From positions 61,436,944 through 61,500,943 of the forward strand of contig CM026552.1 in NCBI GenBank assembly GCA_015143295.1: a stretch of DNA of 64,000 bases. Direction: 5' to 3'. The notes under the pieces are model-generated. The model was not told the origin of the DNA. It ran no database searches and worked only from the letters and a program-made list of their open reading frames with translations. The position numbers and the translations under genes are program-made. The stretch is from Tetracentron sinense (lineage: Eukaryota > Streptophyta > Magnoliopsida > Trochodendrales > Trochodendraceae). How positions within the stretch are numbered: the stretch's first letter is position 1; every line of letters starts with the position of its first letter. Positions 45,996-58,190 of this stretch are shown here, piece after piece.

Positions 45996-47845
45996 TGGCT
46001 TGCATATCGGAGTGAGCTGAGAGAAGAATCAGTTAATGTACTAAATTTTGCCCAGGAATCCATGGATTTCCTTTTTAGTCGAGGGATTAGAATTTCGATG
46101 ATAGCCTTGGCTTTAGTAGGATCAATCTCAATACCTCTTTTACTAACTATGATGCCAAGGAGTTTTCCTGATGTGGATCCAAAGGCACATTTATCCAGGT
46201 TCAGTCTTAGGCCGAACTCTCTGAGTCTGTCACATAGTTTCTTTAGGTCTTCAGGGTGTTACCTGGTAGTAGATGATTTGACGATCATGTCATCCAAATA
46301 GACCTCAGTAGTCTTGTGAATCATGTCATGAAATAATTCCATCATGACCCTCTGATAGGTTTCCCCTGCATTTTTGAATCTAAAAGGCATTATCTTGTAG
46401 CAGAATGTGCCCCAAGGTGTGACGAAGGAAGTGTTCTTCATGTCTTCTTCTATCATTTTGATCTGGTGGTATCTGGAGAAACCATCCATGAATGAGAGTG
46501 TCTCATGCCCTGCAGTGTTGTTGACCAGGATGTCGATGTGCAGGAGAGAGAAATTTTTTTTAGGGTTTACCTTATTAAGGTTTCACTAGTCGATACACAA
46601 TCAAACCTTGCCATCCTTCTTGGGTACGGGCATAATGTTGGCTAACCATTTAGGATAGGTTGCTACTGCCAGGAAGTCTGCTTTGATCTACTTCTCGACC
46701 TCTTCTTTGACTTTCTGTGACCATTCGAGCCTCATCCGTCTTAGTTTCTGCTTAACTAGTCTTACCTCATGGTTCAAGGGTAGTCTATGTACCACCAATG
46801 CTGGGTCCAAGCCGGGCATGTTTGCATATAACCAGGCGAAGACATCGCTGTAGCTCTTCAGGAAGCTGATCATGTCTGTTCTGTGATACAGGCCCATGGT
46901 TGTGCCGATCTTGACAAGCTGAGGGTTATCTTTGGATCCAAGGTTTATGGTCTCGATGTCCTCGATGTTAGACTGCAATATCCCTTCACTACGCTTTAAG
47001 AGGTCTAGGATCTCTTAAGGCGGTTCCTCTTCCTACTCTTCGTCATACTCCACTTCTGAAAGTTCAAAAAGGGTATCAGGGGTAGCTCTATGTGAGGTGA
47101 TTTCTTGGCAAATTATTAAGCTTAGTTTAGCATTTTTTGTTATTTTTGGTGGCTTCAGGACACTAAGCCTTCCAAGGGAAGAGTCCGTGTGATTTCGTCA
47201 TCAACCGATTTTGAAATGTTTATGCCAAACATGTTTTTTAGCCAGAATATTAGATTTTCATTTATAAAACAAAAGATTGTTGCTTACAAAATTTGACTCA
47301 ACACAAAGAGGCCTACATTGGCCGACATTTGGATTTTTCAATAAGAGCAAAGAGAGAATAGAAGGAGGAGAAGAATGGTGCTTGGTCATTGTCTAATTGG
47401 ACCAACCTATCCTGCACTGTGCTTGCCCCAGCCTTCGATGGCCTTGATAGTGAGAGCCTCGATCCACCAACGGATTAGTGGTCAGTGACTGGATGATACC
47501 TCGACGCTGTTAAAGAGGGTACAGAACTGCTCTCTTGCTGGATCTTCTGCCTCTATGGCGTCTTCGACAATCAGCTCGTCGAATATCTGTGTCATGCTAA
47601 AAACTTTCGGATCTGGAATCCCTAAAGACTCAGCATTGGGCTGCGGGTTTGAGATGCTGACAACTGGTGCAAGAGGGGTGTCAGGGTAGGCTTTTAAGGT
47701 TCCAACTGGGAAGGTTACAGAGATGTGGGGTCGGGGTTCTGGTTTCGCCAACCGGTTGCTCTTCTTCATTAGCTTGGAGAGAAAGTTCCCAAACTTGGGC
47801 TTGTACCCCAATCCAAAAGATGGAGTGTAGTGAGGAGGTAGGTAT
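45996..47845 (-). pseudogene. Pol remnant of minus-strand Gypsy element C
   Basis: On the minus strand, from high to low coordinates: a linker frame (47,482-47,811: 'FGNFLSKLMKKSNRLAKPEP') that parallels 12,060-12,380 of element B; a pre-RT block (46,688-46,978: 'LGSKDNPQLVKIGTTM', 'DVFAWLYANMPGLDP', 'RRMRLEWSQKVKEEVEK'); RT (46,259-46,489: 'MDGFSRYHQIKM', 'CYKIMPFRFKNAGETYQ', catalytic YLDD); and the RT thumb running to RNase H at 46,000, then 29,653-29,571 beyond the Copia insertion. It is the same lineage as elements A and B. It is broken in several places and cut on the right by the SIRE-like LTR. Confidence 0.88.
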
Positions 47846-49335
47846 TGTTAGCCTCAGGGTTACAACCATATATATCCCTAATAATTTTGATAATAACATA
47901 ATAATGAAATGAAATATTTGGTACTAATAATTTTGTTTAAGTGCTTGAAAATTTTAGAATACACAAGTTGATAGCACTCCAATCATGAAAAAGGATGGAA
48001 ATTACTCAAGAGGAAGTTCAACTCATTGTATACAAGATGAAGATCCAAGATAAGACCATAGTCCAAGTCGGGTTCATTGACGATAAAAAGCCAAATCACA
48101 AGTCCTAAGTCAAGCCAAGATCATCTCTAAACAATTTAAATGTATTTATTCATATTCATTGAGAGTTTATAGGACTTATATGAGAAGTCCTCAAAAGAAT
48201 GGTAAGTTGAAAAGCTCAAGAATCATAGATTGACCATAGGAGTCTAGGACACCTTTTGAAAATTATTCTAAGGCTCTAAGGATCATAAAATCATGATAAA
48301 GACATAGCTAACTGACCTAGGAAATCAATCCCATCTCTATGGTCTGATTCATTTCAGAATTCAGATTTTTTACTCTGAATTTGTCGACGAATTCTCTGGG
48401 TAGATTGAATTCGGCGACGAAGTCATGACAAAATTTTTAAAATTTAGTTCTGTCTCTTGATTTCGGCGATGAACTATTTGATTAGTTTGAATTCCGCGAT
48501 GAAGTCATTACAGGGTTTTTCAGAATTTATTTCTGTCTTTTGAATTCGGCGACGAACTCAAGTGGGAACTTCACTTCGTTGACGAAATCTTGTCTGAAAC
48601 TGAAAAATCGTTGTAACGGCTAGTTTGCAATGGATCAAAAAGCATTTAATGCCTCTCCAACGGCATTATTGGATCAAATGCTATAAAAGGAGTTCATTTA
48701 TGAACAAACAATAACTCTTGATCACAGCAATAACTCCTATTGATCACTCAGTCATTGCTATTGATTCTCACTCACTCTCACACTTAGAAAATCTCCAAAA
48801 TCTCTCTTGAGCTCATTCAACTCCTATTTCCTTTGAGAGACTTTATTAGAGTTTGTATTTTACTCTTATCCAACTCATTTAAGGAGCTCTCATTTCGGAT
48901 TTCAATCCAAAACTCATTTATTGAGGTCAGTCAAGAATCTAGGATTCTTGCTCAGAAGCTGTTGCTTCAGTTTTATCAAGAGAGGATTGTGCTCTTGAAA
49001 GGTTTCAGCTCGACCTGAAGGAGAGCTTGTAAAGGTATCATCTCGACTAGTAAAAGAGATTGTAAGGGTTTGGACTCCACCCGTGAAGAAGTTGTTTGAT
49101 TAAGGAATCGTGGTGAATCCTCTAGCTGGAAGCTGAGGCGGGGAGTAGGCTGGTTTGCTGAACCTCGTGAACAAATCTTGAGTTTACACTTTCCTTTATC
49201 TCTCTCCCTTTCTCTTAATATTTTATTGTTGCATAATTAATTCTATTCCGCACTTTTGAACTTGTAGTTTGAATAATTTTTTAATTTGCCATAGACCCTA
49301 TTCACCTCCCCTTTAGGGTCATTACTTGGCCAACA
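47846..49335 (+). repeat. 5' LTR of element 2a
   Basis: 1,490 bp, TGTTAGCCTCAGGGTT to TTGGCCAACA. U3 has six copies of the palindrome TTCGNCGACGAA or a close variant (about 48,380-48,590), then TATAAAA (48,682-48,688). It is clearly more diverged from the LTRs at 51,028 and 62,510 than those two are from each other, so it belongs to a separate, older insertion. Confidence 0.93.
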
Positions 49336-49337
49336 AT

Positions 49338-49349
49338 TGGTATCAGAGC
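49338..49349 (+). promoter_or_regulatory. Primer-binding site of element 2a
   Basis: TGGTATCAGAGC stands two bases after the LTR end and is complementary to initiator-methionine tRNA. It is identical to the site in Copia family 1. Confidence 0.9.
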
Positions 49350-49396
49350 CTAATACTCTAAATAGATCTAAACAATCTGAGTAATCGATTTTATTA

Positions 49397-51027
49397 TGGC
49401 AAACAATGTTTTTACAACAAGCCTAGGAGAAGGATAGTCCACCACTAGACCTCTATTGTTCAATGGAGAAAACTATAACTATTGGAAAACTACGATAATG
49501 TATTACATCCAAGCTCTAGATTATGAGTGTTGGAGAGTAATAGTCAATGGCCCTCATCTCCCCACAAAATTCGTGGATGATGTTAGAATCCCTAATGTAG
49601 AGGCAGAGTGGAATGAAGCCGATACTAAGCTCATTCAAATTAATGCTAAAGCTATTAGTAATCTCTACTGTGCTCTAAGCCCTCAAGAATTTAATAGAGT
49701 TTTAGGATGTGACTCTATTAAAGAAATATGAGATAAACTGAAAGTCACCTATGAAGGGACTAATTAGGTTAAAGAAGAAAAGATCAGCATGCTTGTTCAC
49801 AAGTAGGAATTATTTAAAATGGAAAAAGAGGAAACTATAGGTGAAATGTTCATTAGATTTACTAACATTTTAAATGGTCTGAAATCTTTGGGTAAAGTGT
49901 ATTCTAATGAAAAAAATATGAGAAAGATTCTAAGATCATTGCCCAAGGAATGGACTCCGAAAGTGACTGCAATCCAAGAAGTTAAGGACCTCACCAAACT
50001 ACCTGTAAATGAGCTGTTGGGATCTCTTTGACTCATGAAGTCATAATGAAGGATCAAATGTCTGATGAACCAAGAACCAAGAAAGGGCTGGCTCTCAAGA
50101 CTACTCAAGTTGAAAACAATGATCAGGAATCCACCAGTGATGATGAAGACATAGCCTTGATGGCAAGAAGATTCAAAAGGTTCCTCAAGCATAAGAAGAA
50201 CTTCAAAAAGAGACCATACAAGGAGTTCTCAAAAGAGGTGAACAAAGCTGAATCTAGCAAGAAAGAACCTCTCACTTACTATGAATGTAAGAAACCAAGC
50301 CACATAAGGACTAACTGCCCTCAACTCAAGAAAAGCCAAAAATACAAGAAAAATGCTATGATGGCGACTTGGGATGACTCAGAGGGAAGCAAGTCAGAAG
50401 ATTCAAGGGATGAAGAGGTGGCAAACTTGTGCCTTATGGCAAATGAGGATGAGGTAACTTCTTCCCCAAATGATTATCTCTCATATGATGAAATAAGAGA
50501 AGCATTTGATGAACTTTATATTGAATTTGGTAGAATAGCTAAATTAAATAAATCTTTTAAAAAGAAAATTCCCACTCTTTCACAATCATGTGAAATTCTA
50601 CAAAACGAAAAGAGTGTGTTACCTATTGAGAATGAGGAATTGAGTATGAAATTAAATGATATTCAAAATATTCCTCATGACTCACCATGTGAATGTGATG
50701 AGTTAAAAGCTAAAGTCAAGGATTTGACTAATACTGTCCTCACATTCACAAATGGTCAAAAGAACCTAGAAAGACTTTTAGGACAGTAGAGATGTGTTTT
50801 TAACAAGGCTGGACTCGCTCATAATACTTTTTCAAAACAAAAAGATTATCAAAACTTCTTTACAAAATTAAGTAATAACCAAACTCCACCATCTACTTTA
50901 TTTTATAATGGTAAAATAGTTAGAAAAGTTTCGGTTCCAAAAGGAACATCTTCCCTTTCAAAGACTGAACATAAATGACCAAGAATGATATGGGTTCCCA
51001 AGGGAACTGATCCTCCCAAATTAAAAC
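49397..51027 (+). pseudogene. Gag remnant of element 2a
   Basis: SIRE-type Gag: N-terminal 'PLLFNGENYNYWKTTIMYYI' near 49,450-49,510, UBN2 region to about 50,030, zinc knuckle C-x2-C-x4-H-x4-C (YECKKPSHIRTNC near 50,278-50,325), an acidic stretch, a coiled-coil-like part ('FDELYIEFGRIAKLNKSFKK') and the linker with IWVPKGT near 50,985-51,005. It is closely parallel to the gag at 54,798-56,500 and broken by several changes. Confidence 0.85.
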
Positions 51028-51239
51028 TGTTAGCCTCAGGGTTACAACCATGAGTACCACTAATAATTTTGATAATAACATAACAATGAAATGAAAATAT
51101 TTGGTACTAATGAAACCATTTAAGTGCGTGAACATTTCAGATTACATAAGTTGATAGCACTCCAATAATGAAAAATGATGGAAACTATCCAAGAGGAAGT
51201 TCAACTCAATACAAGATGAAGATTCAAAAAGAGACCTTA

Positions 51240-53445
51240 TGTCGCGATCCAAAACCCACCCTATGAGTTAGAGTGAACTTTGGACGACTAATCATGACTT
51301 ACATGACTTGCTTGACAAACCATCCTGCAAAAACCCACAGAGCATATACAAAGAGGATATAAACAGCGGAAACATATTCTAACATAGCACAGCGGAAGAC
51401 TTAAACAAAACCTCTATGTATATACATGTGATCCAAGTTATACAAAAAGATACACAAAAGAAAGTGCAGACATGCCCGTCAAAATACATGGATATATCTC
51501 TCTCAACTCACCCACAGCTACATCACTCAGAATCTACTACCATCTAATAGTTACCCTCGACCGGAGGTTCCCCTAAAGGTTCTTCAACGTACTCCTCCTC
51601 CACCCATGAGCCAGGAGCACAGACAACAAAAGGAGCAGCTGCTCCGCTATCACCTGCCGACATAAGAAGTACGGCTAAGCATGGAATACTCAGCGGGTAC
51701 CAAATACTAATCAATAGTCATAGCATAAAAATGGCAATACATAAATCAGGAGCAATTCATATATATTAAACGGGAACAATTCATTTCATACAAGGAAGTA
51801 AAGCAATTTAAAATCATGCTTGCATTTCGTAAAAAGCCGATAAAACCCTTCAAAACACCGTGCACTTGACTTGACTTAAGTACCATTTTCGTGCTTGAAA
51901 ACTCGTCTTGTCTATCTTGCTTGATTCTTGTAGATCGTGTCATGTCATGCATGTCATGCGTGCTTTCTTGTGATCATGTAACTTGTGTGATACACTTGTA
52001 AGATGTACTCGTGAGATGCGCCTGTGAGATGCCTTGAGAGGGAAGGGAGACCCTTCTTTATGATATGTATGTACTTGCGAGGGAAGGGAGGCCCTTCTTT
52101 ATGCTATGCACTTGTGAGTGAGGGGAGACCCCGTGTGGAATGTTTGTTCTTGTCTTCTTGCGAAAAGTGAGGTAAAACATATCGTAGGATATGTCCCACC
52201 TCTAATCATGTTCTTCAAAACCTCGGTAAATCATGTCATGCATACCGTGCTCGTGGGATCGTGTGCATACTTGCATTTGGATTTAAACATGACATTTGGG
52301 GGATTTCACAATGTATAGCATATAGCAATTTTTAAACAATTAAACATTCATAATATTTTAGGGAAAACAAGAACTCATGCTAGTATAATCCATAACAAGT
52401 TGCATAAGTAATTTAGCATGCATTTTCTTGATTTATACTCATTTATTCACCTTGGCATTCCATCAAACATGGTATGTTCATTATTTGTTAACCCTACAAT
52501 ATGTTTTTCTAGGTAGGTTATAATTCCATCATACATGTTTGTTCATTATGGATACAATGCCCTCCCCATTTCAATTATCACAACACAACCATTGGCATCC
52601 AATCGCCCATTCCCTCTCCATTCACAACATCCACACATCCCAACTCATAGCACAAGTATAGATGAAGGAAAACAAAGAAACATGGAGGAAAAGAGGAACT
52701 ATGACTAGGAGGGTAGCAAGAAGTACTGACTTTGATCAATGAGGAAGAAAACTCCTCCAAAAACGTTCATGAGGCGCTGCCCTAGCTTGGAGAAACTGCT
52801 CCTCACGTGCTTGAACCAGAAATCTTGAAGCAATCCAAGCTTGAGGTGATTGTGGGTCTTGAAACCCCTTTGATTTCTCCCCAAAAGCAAACCCTAGGTT
52901 AGGGAACCCCTTGTCCTTTCTCTCTATCTCTCAAAAGACTCTAAGTGTTGTGTATCAACCCTCAAATGTTCGGGCAAAGCCTTTAAAGCATGAGTGAAAT
53001 GCCCAAAAGACGAAAACACCCTTAATGAAATTTCTGCAAAAACACGAAGACCGAGCGATCGGTGGTTATGACCGATCGATTGGTTGCCTACCGAGCGATC
53101 GGTGAATTGACTGAGCTCTCGACCAAAAATCAACTCTCTGGAAAATTTCCCCATACAAATTTCTCGACCAGTCGATAGCCTCCGATCGATCGGTTTTGGA
53201 CCGATCGATCGCTCTATGGACCAAGCGATCGGTTGCCTGCAGGTCCAAACTGTTTTGGCCATTTCTTTTGACTCGCTCGTCGGATTTTGACGATTCAACT
53301 TTCGTTGGGTTCGTACTTCGAAAAGAAACATTTCTGATATTTTAAAATTTCTAATTTCTTCCTTAGTTATTAATTGTAGTACTTTAAAGGCAAATTGGCT
53401 ACGAAAGTGCCATGTATTAAGCATGAAAAAGTCTGGGGCTCTACA
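51240..53445 (-). repeat. Long solo LTR, family S copy 5 (S5), reverse
   Basis: Plus-strand ends are TGTCGCGATCC and GGGGCTCTACA, with an exact CCTTA duplication (51,235-51,239 and 53,446-53,450). At 2,206 bp it is the shortest S copy and the latest insertion in this stack. On the minus strand it has 'aaacatttctgat..' reversed S blocks, GATCGATCGG palindromes (53,050-53,230), the 'caagctagggcagc' block (near 52,780), the hairpin (about 51,680-51,702), and the short frame MSAGDSGAAAP..WVEEEYVEE (51,544-51,663). Confidence 0.95.
51544..51663 (-). other. Short acidic reading frame in S5
   Basis: A 39-codon frame on the minus strand starts MSAGDSGAAAP and continues with SWVEEEYVEEPLGEPP. It is the counterpart of 27,748-27,888 in S2, and the ATG overlaps the splice-like GGCAG|GT in the same way. 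The product is unknown, and translation is unproven. Confidence 0.4.
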
Positions 53446-54739
53446 CCTTAGTCCAAGTCAAGACCATTGAAGACAAAATGAAAAATCAAAAGACCCAAGT
53501 CAAGCCAAGATTATCTCTCATTTTTCTAAATGTATTATTCTGAGAATGTATAGGACTTATGTAAAAAGTCCTCAAAAGAAAGGTGAAGTGAATAAGCTCA
53601 AGAACCATAGATTGACTATAGGAGCGTAGGACATCCTTTGAAATCAATTTAAGGCCTTAATGAATCATAAAAATATGATAAAAAGATAGCTAATTGACCT
53701 AGGAAATCAATCAAATCCCTTCGGTCTGATCCTAGACTGAATTCAGAGTTTTTACTCTGAATTCGTCGATGAATTATCTTGGTAGATTGAATTCGGCGAT
53801 GAAGTCATGAGAGAATTTTTAAAACTCTATTCTGTCTCATGAATTCGTCGACGAAATCTTTGGTTGGGTTAAGATTCGGCGATGAAGTCGTTTCAGGATT
53901 TTTTGAAATCCAATTCTGTCTTTTGAATTCGGTGACGAACTCAAGTGGGAACTCCACTTCGTCGACGAAATCATGTCTGAAACAGAAAATTTTCTGTAAC
54001 GGCTAGTTTGCAATGGACCTAAAAGCATTTAATGCTTCCCCAACGGCACTATTGGATCAAATGCTATAAAAGGAGTTCATTTATGAACATATAATAACTC
54101 TTGATCACTGCAATAACTCCTATTGATCCCTCATTCATTGCTATTAATTTTCACTCACTCTCAGACTTAGAAAATCCTCAAAAAGTTTCTCTTGAGCTCA
54201 TTCATGACTACTTTCTTTGAAAGACTTTATTAGAGTTTTTATTTCACTCTTATCTAGCTCATTTAAGGAGCCTTCTGTTTGGATTTTCAATCCAAAACCT
54301 ATTTATTGAGAGTAGTCAAGAATCCAGGATTCTTGCACTGAAGTTGTTGCTTCAGCAATATCAAGAGAGGGTTGTACTCTTGAAAGGTTTTAGCTCGGCC
54401 TAAAGGAGAGCTTAAAAGGTGATATCTCGACCTGTAAAGAGAGATTGTAAGGGTTTGGACTCCACTTGTGAAGGAGCCTGTACGATTAAGGAATCATGGT
54501 GAATCCTCTAGCTGGAAGCTGAGGCGGGGAGTAGGCTGGTTTGCTGAACCTCGAGAACAAATCTTGAGTTTGCACTCTTCTTATCTCTTCTCTCTCTTTT
54601 AATATTCCATTGTTTTATCTTGTTGCATATTATACTCTATTCCGCTCTTTGAACTTCGTAGTTCATACTTTTAATTTTTTTTTAAATCTGCCTTAGACCC
54701 TATTCACCCTCCCTTTAGGGTCATTACCTGGCTAACAAT

Positions 54740-54751
54740 TGGTATCCGAGC
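54740..54751 (+). promoter_or_regulatory. Primer-binding site of element 2b
   Basis: TGGTATCCGAGC, two bases after the LTR end, differs by one base from the tRNA-Met site used by the other Copia elements here. Confidence 0.85.
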
Positions 54752-54797
54752 CTAATACTCTAATTAAATCTAAACAATCTGAGTAATCGATTTTATT

Positions 54798-56500
54798 ATG
54801 GCAAACAATGTATTTGCAACAAACCTAAGAGAAGGACAGTCCACCACTAGACTACCATTGTTTAATGGAGAAAATTATAATCATTGGAAAACTAGGATGA
54901 TGTATTACATTCAAGCTCTAGATTGTAAGTGTTGGAGAGTAATAGTCAATGGCCCTCATCTTCCCATAAAAACTGTGGATGATGTCAGAATTCCTAAGGT
55001 AGAGGAAGAATGGAATGAAGCTGACATTAAGCTCATTCAAATCAATCCTAAAGCTATTAGCAACCTCTACTGTGGTTTGAGTCCCCAAGAATTTAACAGA
55101 GTGTCTGGATGTGACTCTACTAAAGAAATATGGGATAAACTGAAAGTCACCTATGAAGGGACTAATCAAGTTAAAGAAGAAAAGATTAGCATGCTTGTTC
55201 ACAAGTATGAATTATTTAAAATAGAAAAAGAAGAATCTATCTGTTATATGTTCACCAGATTTACTAACATTTTAAATGGTCTTAAATCTTTGGGTAAAGT
55301 ATATTTTAATGCAGAAAATGTGAGAAAGATTTTAAGATCATTGCCCAAGGATTTGACTCCAAAAGTAACAGCAATCCAAGAAGCAAAGGACCTCACCAAA
55401 CTGCCTATGGATGAGCTGCTGGGATGTCTTATGACTCATGAAGTCATAATAAAGGATCAAATGCCTATGAACCTAGAACCAAGAAAGGGCTGGCTCTTAA
55501 GTCTACTCAAGTTGAAATCAGTGATGAGGAAACCAGCAGTGATGATGAAGATATAGCCTTAATGGAAAGAAGGTTCAAAAGGTTTTTCAAGCATAAGAAG
55601 AACTTCAAAAAGAGACCATACAAGAAGGAGTTCTCAAAAGAAGTGAACAAAGCTGAATCTAGCAAGAAGGAACCTCTCACCTGTTATGAATGTAAGAAGC
55701 CAAGCCACATAAGGACTGACTGCCCTCAAGTCAAGAAAAGTCAAAAGTACAAGAAGAAGACTATGATGGCAACTTGGGATGACTCAAAGGGAAGCAAGTC
55801 GGAAGATTCAAGTGATGAAGAAGTAGCAAATCTATGACTCATGGCAAATGAGGATGAGGTAACTCCTTCCCCAAATGATTCTCTCTCATATGATGAAATA
55901 AGAGAAGCATTTGATGAACTTTATACTGAATTTGGTAGAATAGCTAAATTAAACAAATCCTTTAAAAAGGAAATCCACACTCTCTCACAATCATGTGAAA
56001 CTCTACAAAAAAAGAAGAGTATGTTAGCCTTTGAGAATGAGGAATTGAGTAAGAAATTAAATGATATTGAAAATGTTCCTCATAACTCACCATGTGAATG
56101 TGATAAGCTAAAAGATAAAGTTAAGGACTTGACTAATACTGTCCTCACATTCACAAATGGTCAAAAGAACCTAGAAAGACTTTTAGGACAGCAAAGATGT
56201 GTTTTTAACAAGGCTGGACTTAGTTATAATACTTTTTCAAAACAAAAAGATTATCAAAATTTCTTTACAAAACTAAGTAGTCACCAAACTCCACCATCTA
56301 CCTCATTTTATAATGGTAAAATAATTAGAAAAGTTTGGGTTCCAAAAGAAACATCTTCTATTTCAAAAACTAACCATAAAGGACCAAGAATGATATGGGT
56401 TCCCAAGCGAACTAATTCTCTAAAACCACAACCGAGATCACTTTGGGTACCATTCAAAACTGTTTGGGTATCGGGGGGAAAGTATCTTGGAGTTACTTGA
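54798..56500 (+). pseudogene. Gag of element 2b (SIRE-like)
   Basis: Begins MANNVFATNLREGQS at 54,798 and continues with 'RLPLFNGENYNHWKTRMMYY' and the UBN2 capsid region to about 55,450 ('EKISMLVHKYELFKIEKEES', 'LRSLPKDLTPKVTAIQEAKD'). A basic stretch and one zinc knuckle C-x2-C-x4-H-x4-C follow (55,682-55,723: CYECKKPSHIRTDC), then an acidic part, a coiled-coil-like segment (55,900-56,180) and a repeat-like linker of 'WVPK..' motifs (56,336-56,470) leading to the protease. Long Gag with coiled coils is usual for the SIRE lineage. It is broken in about two places. Confidence 0.9.
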
Positions 56501-57098
56501 ATTGGATGTGTTGGTATGCCTAAACTCAAGAACTTCCAAGACAACATGGTTCTTGGACAGTGGATGCTCAAGGCATATGACCGGGCACAAGGAACTATTT
56601 GCATCAATCACTCCAAAGGATGGCGGTCATGTGACATTTGGAAACAATGCCAAAGGGAAGATCATCGGCATAGATAACATTGGTAAGAATAAATCTGTCT
56701 TTATAGAGAATGTACTACTCGTTGATGGTCTTAAGCATAATCTCATAAGTATTAGTCAACTTTGTGATAAGGGATTGAATGTTTCATTTAAGTCAAATAT
56801 ATGTATGATTAAAGATAAAGATAATCTAAATACTTTGTTTGTAGCACATAGGAATGAAAATGTTTATACCTTAGATTTTGATGAACTTAAATCTCAAAAC
56901 ATGATATGTTTTTCTGTTATAGATGAAGCAAGTTGGCTATGGCATAGGAGACTAGGACATGCTAGTATGGATCTTTTATCTAAACTCTCTAAAAATGAAT
57001 TAGTTAAAGGATTACCTAAAACTAAATTTATCAAAGATAAAATCTATGATGCTTGTCAACTTGGAAAACAAATAAAATCTTCATTTTAAACCAAGAAA
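56501..57098 (+). pseudogene. Protease and pre-integrase part of element 2b
   Basis: The Copia aspartic protease has its active-site motif WFLDSGCSRHMTG near 56,547-56,585 (catalytic Asp at 56,556-56,558), followed by 'GGHVTFGNNAKGKIIGIDNI' and 'LLVDGLKHNLISISQLCD'. The zinc-binding pre-integrase 'WLWHRRLGHASMDLLSKLSK' lies near 56,935-56,995. It cuts the polyprotein. This part reads cleanly in one frame from 56,487 to 57,089. Confidence 0.9.
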
Positions 57099-58190
57099 AT
57101 GATTTCTACCACTAGGCCCTTAGAACTTTTGCATATGGATCTTTTTGGTCCAAATGAAGTAGCTAGCCTAGCTGGAAAAACTTATGCTTTTGTTATAGTG
57201 GATGATTTTTCAAGATACTCATGGGTACTATTTCTTTCTCATAAAAATGAAGCACCTTCTCTATTTAAAAAGTTTTGCAAAAGAGTTCAAAATAAAAAAG
57301 GTTATTCTACTAACAACATAAGAAGTGATAGAGGAGGAGAATTTAAAAATAAAGAACTTGAATTATTTTGTGATGAAAATGGTTTTAATCATAATTTTTC
57401 AGCACCTAGAACTCCACAACAAAATGGTGTAGTAGAAAGAAAGAATAGATCTCTTTAAAAAATGGCTAGAACAATGCTTAATGAAAATAAGTTACCAAAT
57501 TATTTTTGGACTGAAGCCATTAACACTTCATGCTATGTAATTAATAGAGTTGTTATAAGAAACAAATTAAATAAAACTCCCTATGAGCTATAGAATGAAG
57601 AGTCCCTAATATAAGTTATTTTAAGGTGTTTGGATGTAAATGCTTCATATTTAATGGTAAACAACATCTTAAGAAATTTGATGCTAAATCTATGGAAGGA
57701 ATCTTCTTAGGATACTCTACTAATAGCAAAGTTTATAGAGTGTTTAATAAGAAATCATTAATTGTTGAAGAATCAATTTATGTAGTTTTTGATGAATCAA
57801 ATCCTTTTAACAAAATCAATACTGATATGGATGATGAAATTGATAATCTTCCAAAAGCAATATCTAATTTAGAAATCAACAAAGAAAATAAAAATGATCA
57901 AGAAAAAGAAAAATCAAGTAACAACTCCATTGAAATAGATAATGAAGAAGAAATTAAAAATGAAGAATCCTATCAACTTTCTAAAGCTTGGAAATTAATA
58001 AAAGATCACCCTAAGGATCTAATACTTGGTAATATGGAACAAGGGGTTAGAACAAGAAGAAATCTAATGAACCTTGCTTTCCTAAGTCAAATTGAACCTA
58101 AAAATACCTTAGAAGCTATTGAAAATGAATCGTGGGGCATTGCTATGCAAGAAGAGTTGAATCAATTTGATAGAAATCAAGTTTGAGATC
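57099..58190 (+). pseudogene. Integrase of element 2b
   Basis: Catalytic core: 'LELLHMDLFGP' (first Asp, near 57,135), 'VIVDDFSRYSWVLFLSHKNE', 'IRSDRGGEFKNKELELFCDE' (second Asp, near 57,330) and 'TPQQNGVVERKNRSL' (Glu, near 57,430). The C-terminal part resumes with 'VFGCKCFIFNGKQHLKKFD' and 'GIFLGYSTNSKVYRVFNKKS' (57,626-57,780), then a Lys/Glu-rich linker to RT (57,820-58,130). It is broken in about two places. Confidence 0.9.

Larger units (their letters stand above)
47846..51027 (+). mobile_element. SIRE-like Copia element 2a (left part)
   Basis: 5' LTR, primer site and gag of an element whose continuation is interrupted at 51,027 by a younger relative (2b). Base 51,027 falls inside the gag-protease linker at a place that matches 'ctaaaaccacaac' of 2b (near 56,420), so the sequence should resume to the right of 2b, outside the window. 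It is inserted in Gypsy element C, with GGTAT (47,841-47,845) as the left half of the expected duplication. Gag is broken in several places. Confidence 0.85.
51028..54737 (+). repeat. 5' LTR of element 2b, split by S5
   Basis: LTR sequence is 51,028-51,239 plus 53,446-54,737, about 1.5 kb, TGTTAGCCTCAGGG to CTAACA. Five TTCGNCGACGAA-type palindromes lie at about 53,760-53,970 and TATAAAA at 54,065-54,071. The insertion S5 came after the element itself arrived, since the 3' LTR has none. Confidence 0.93.
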
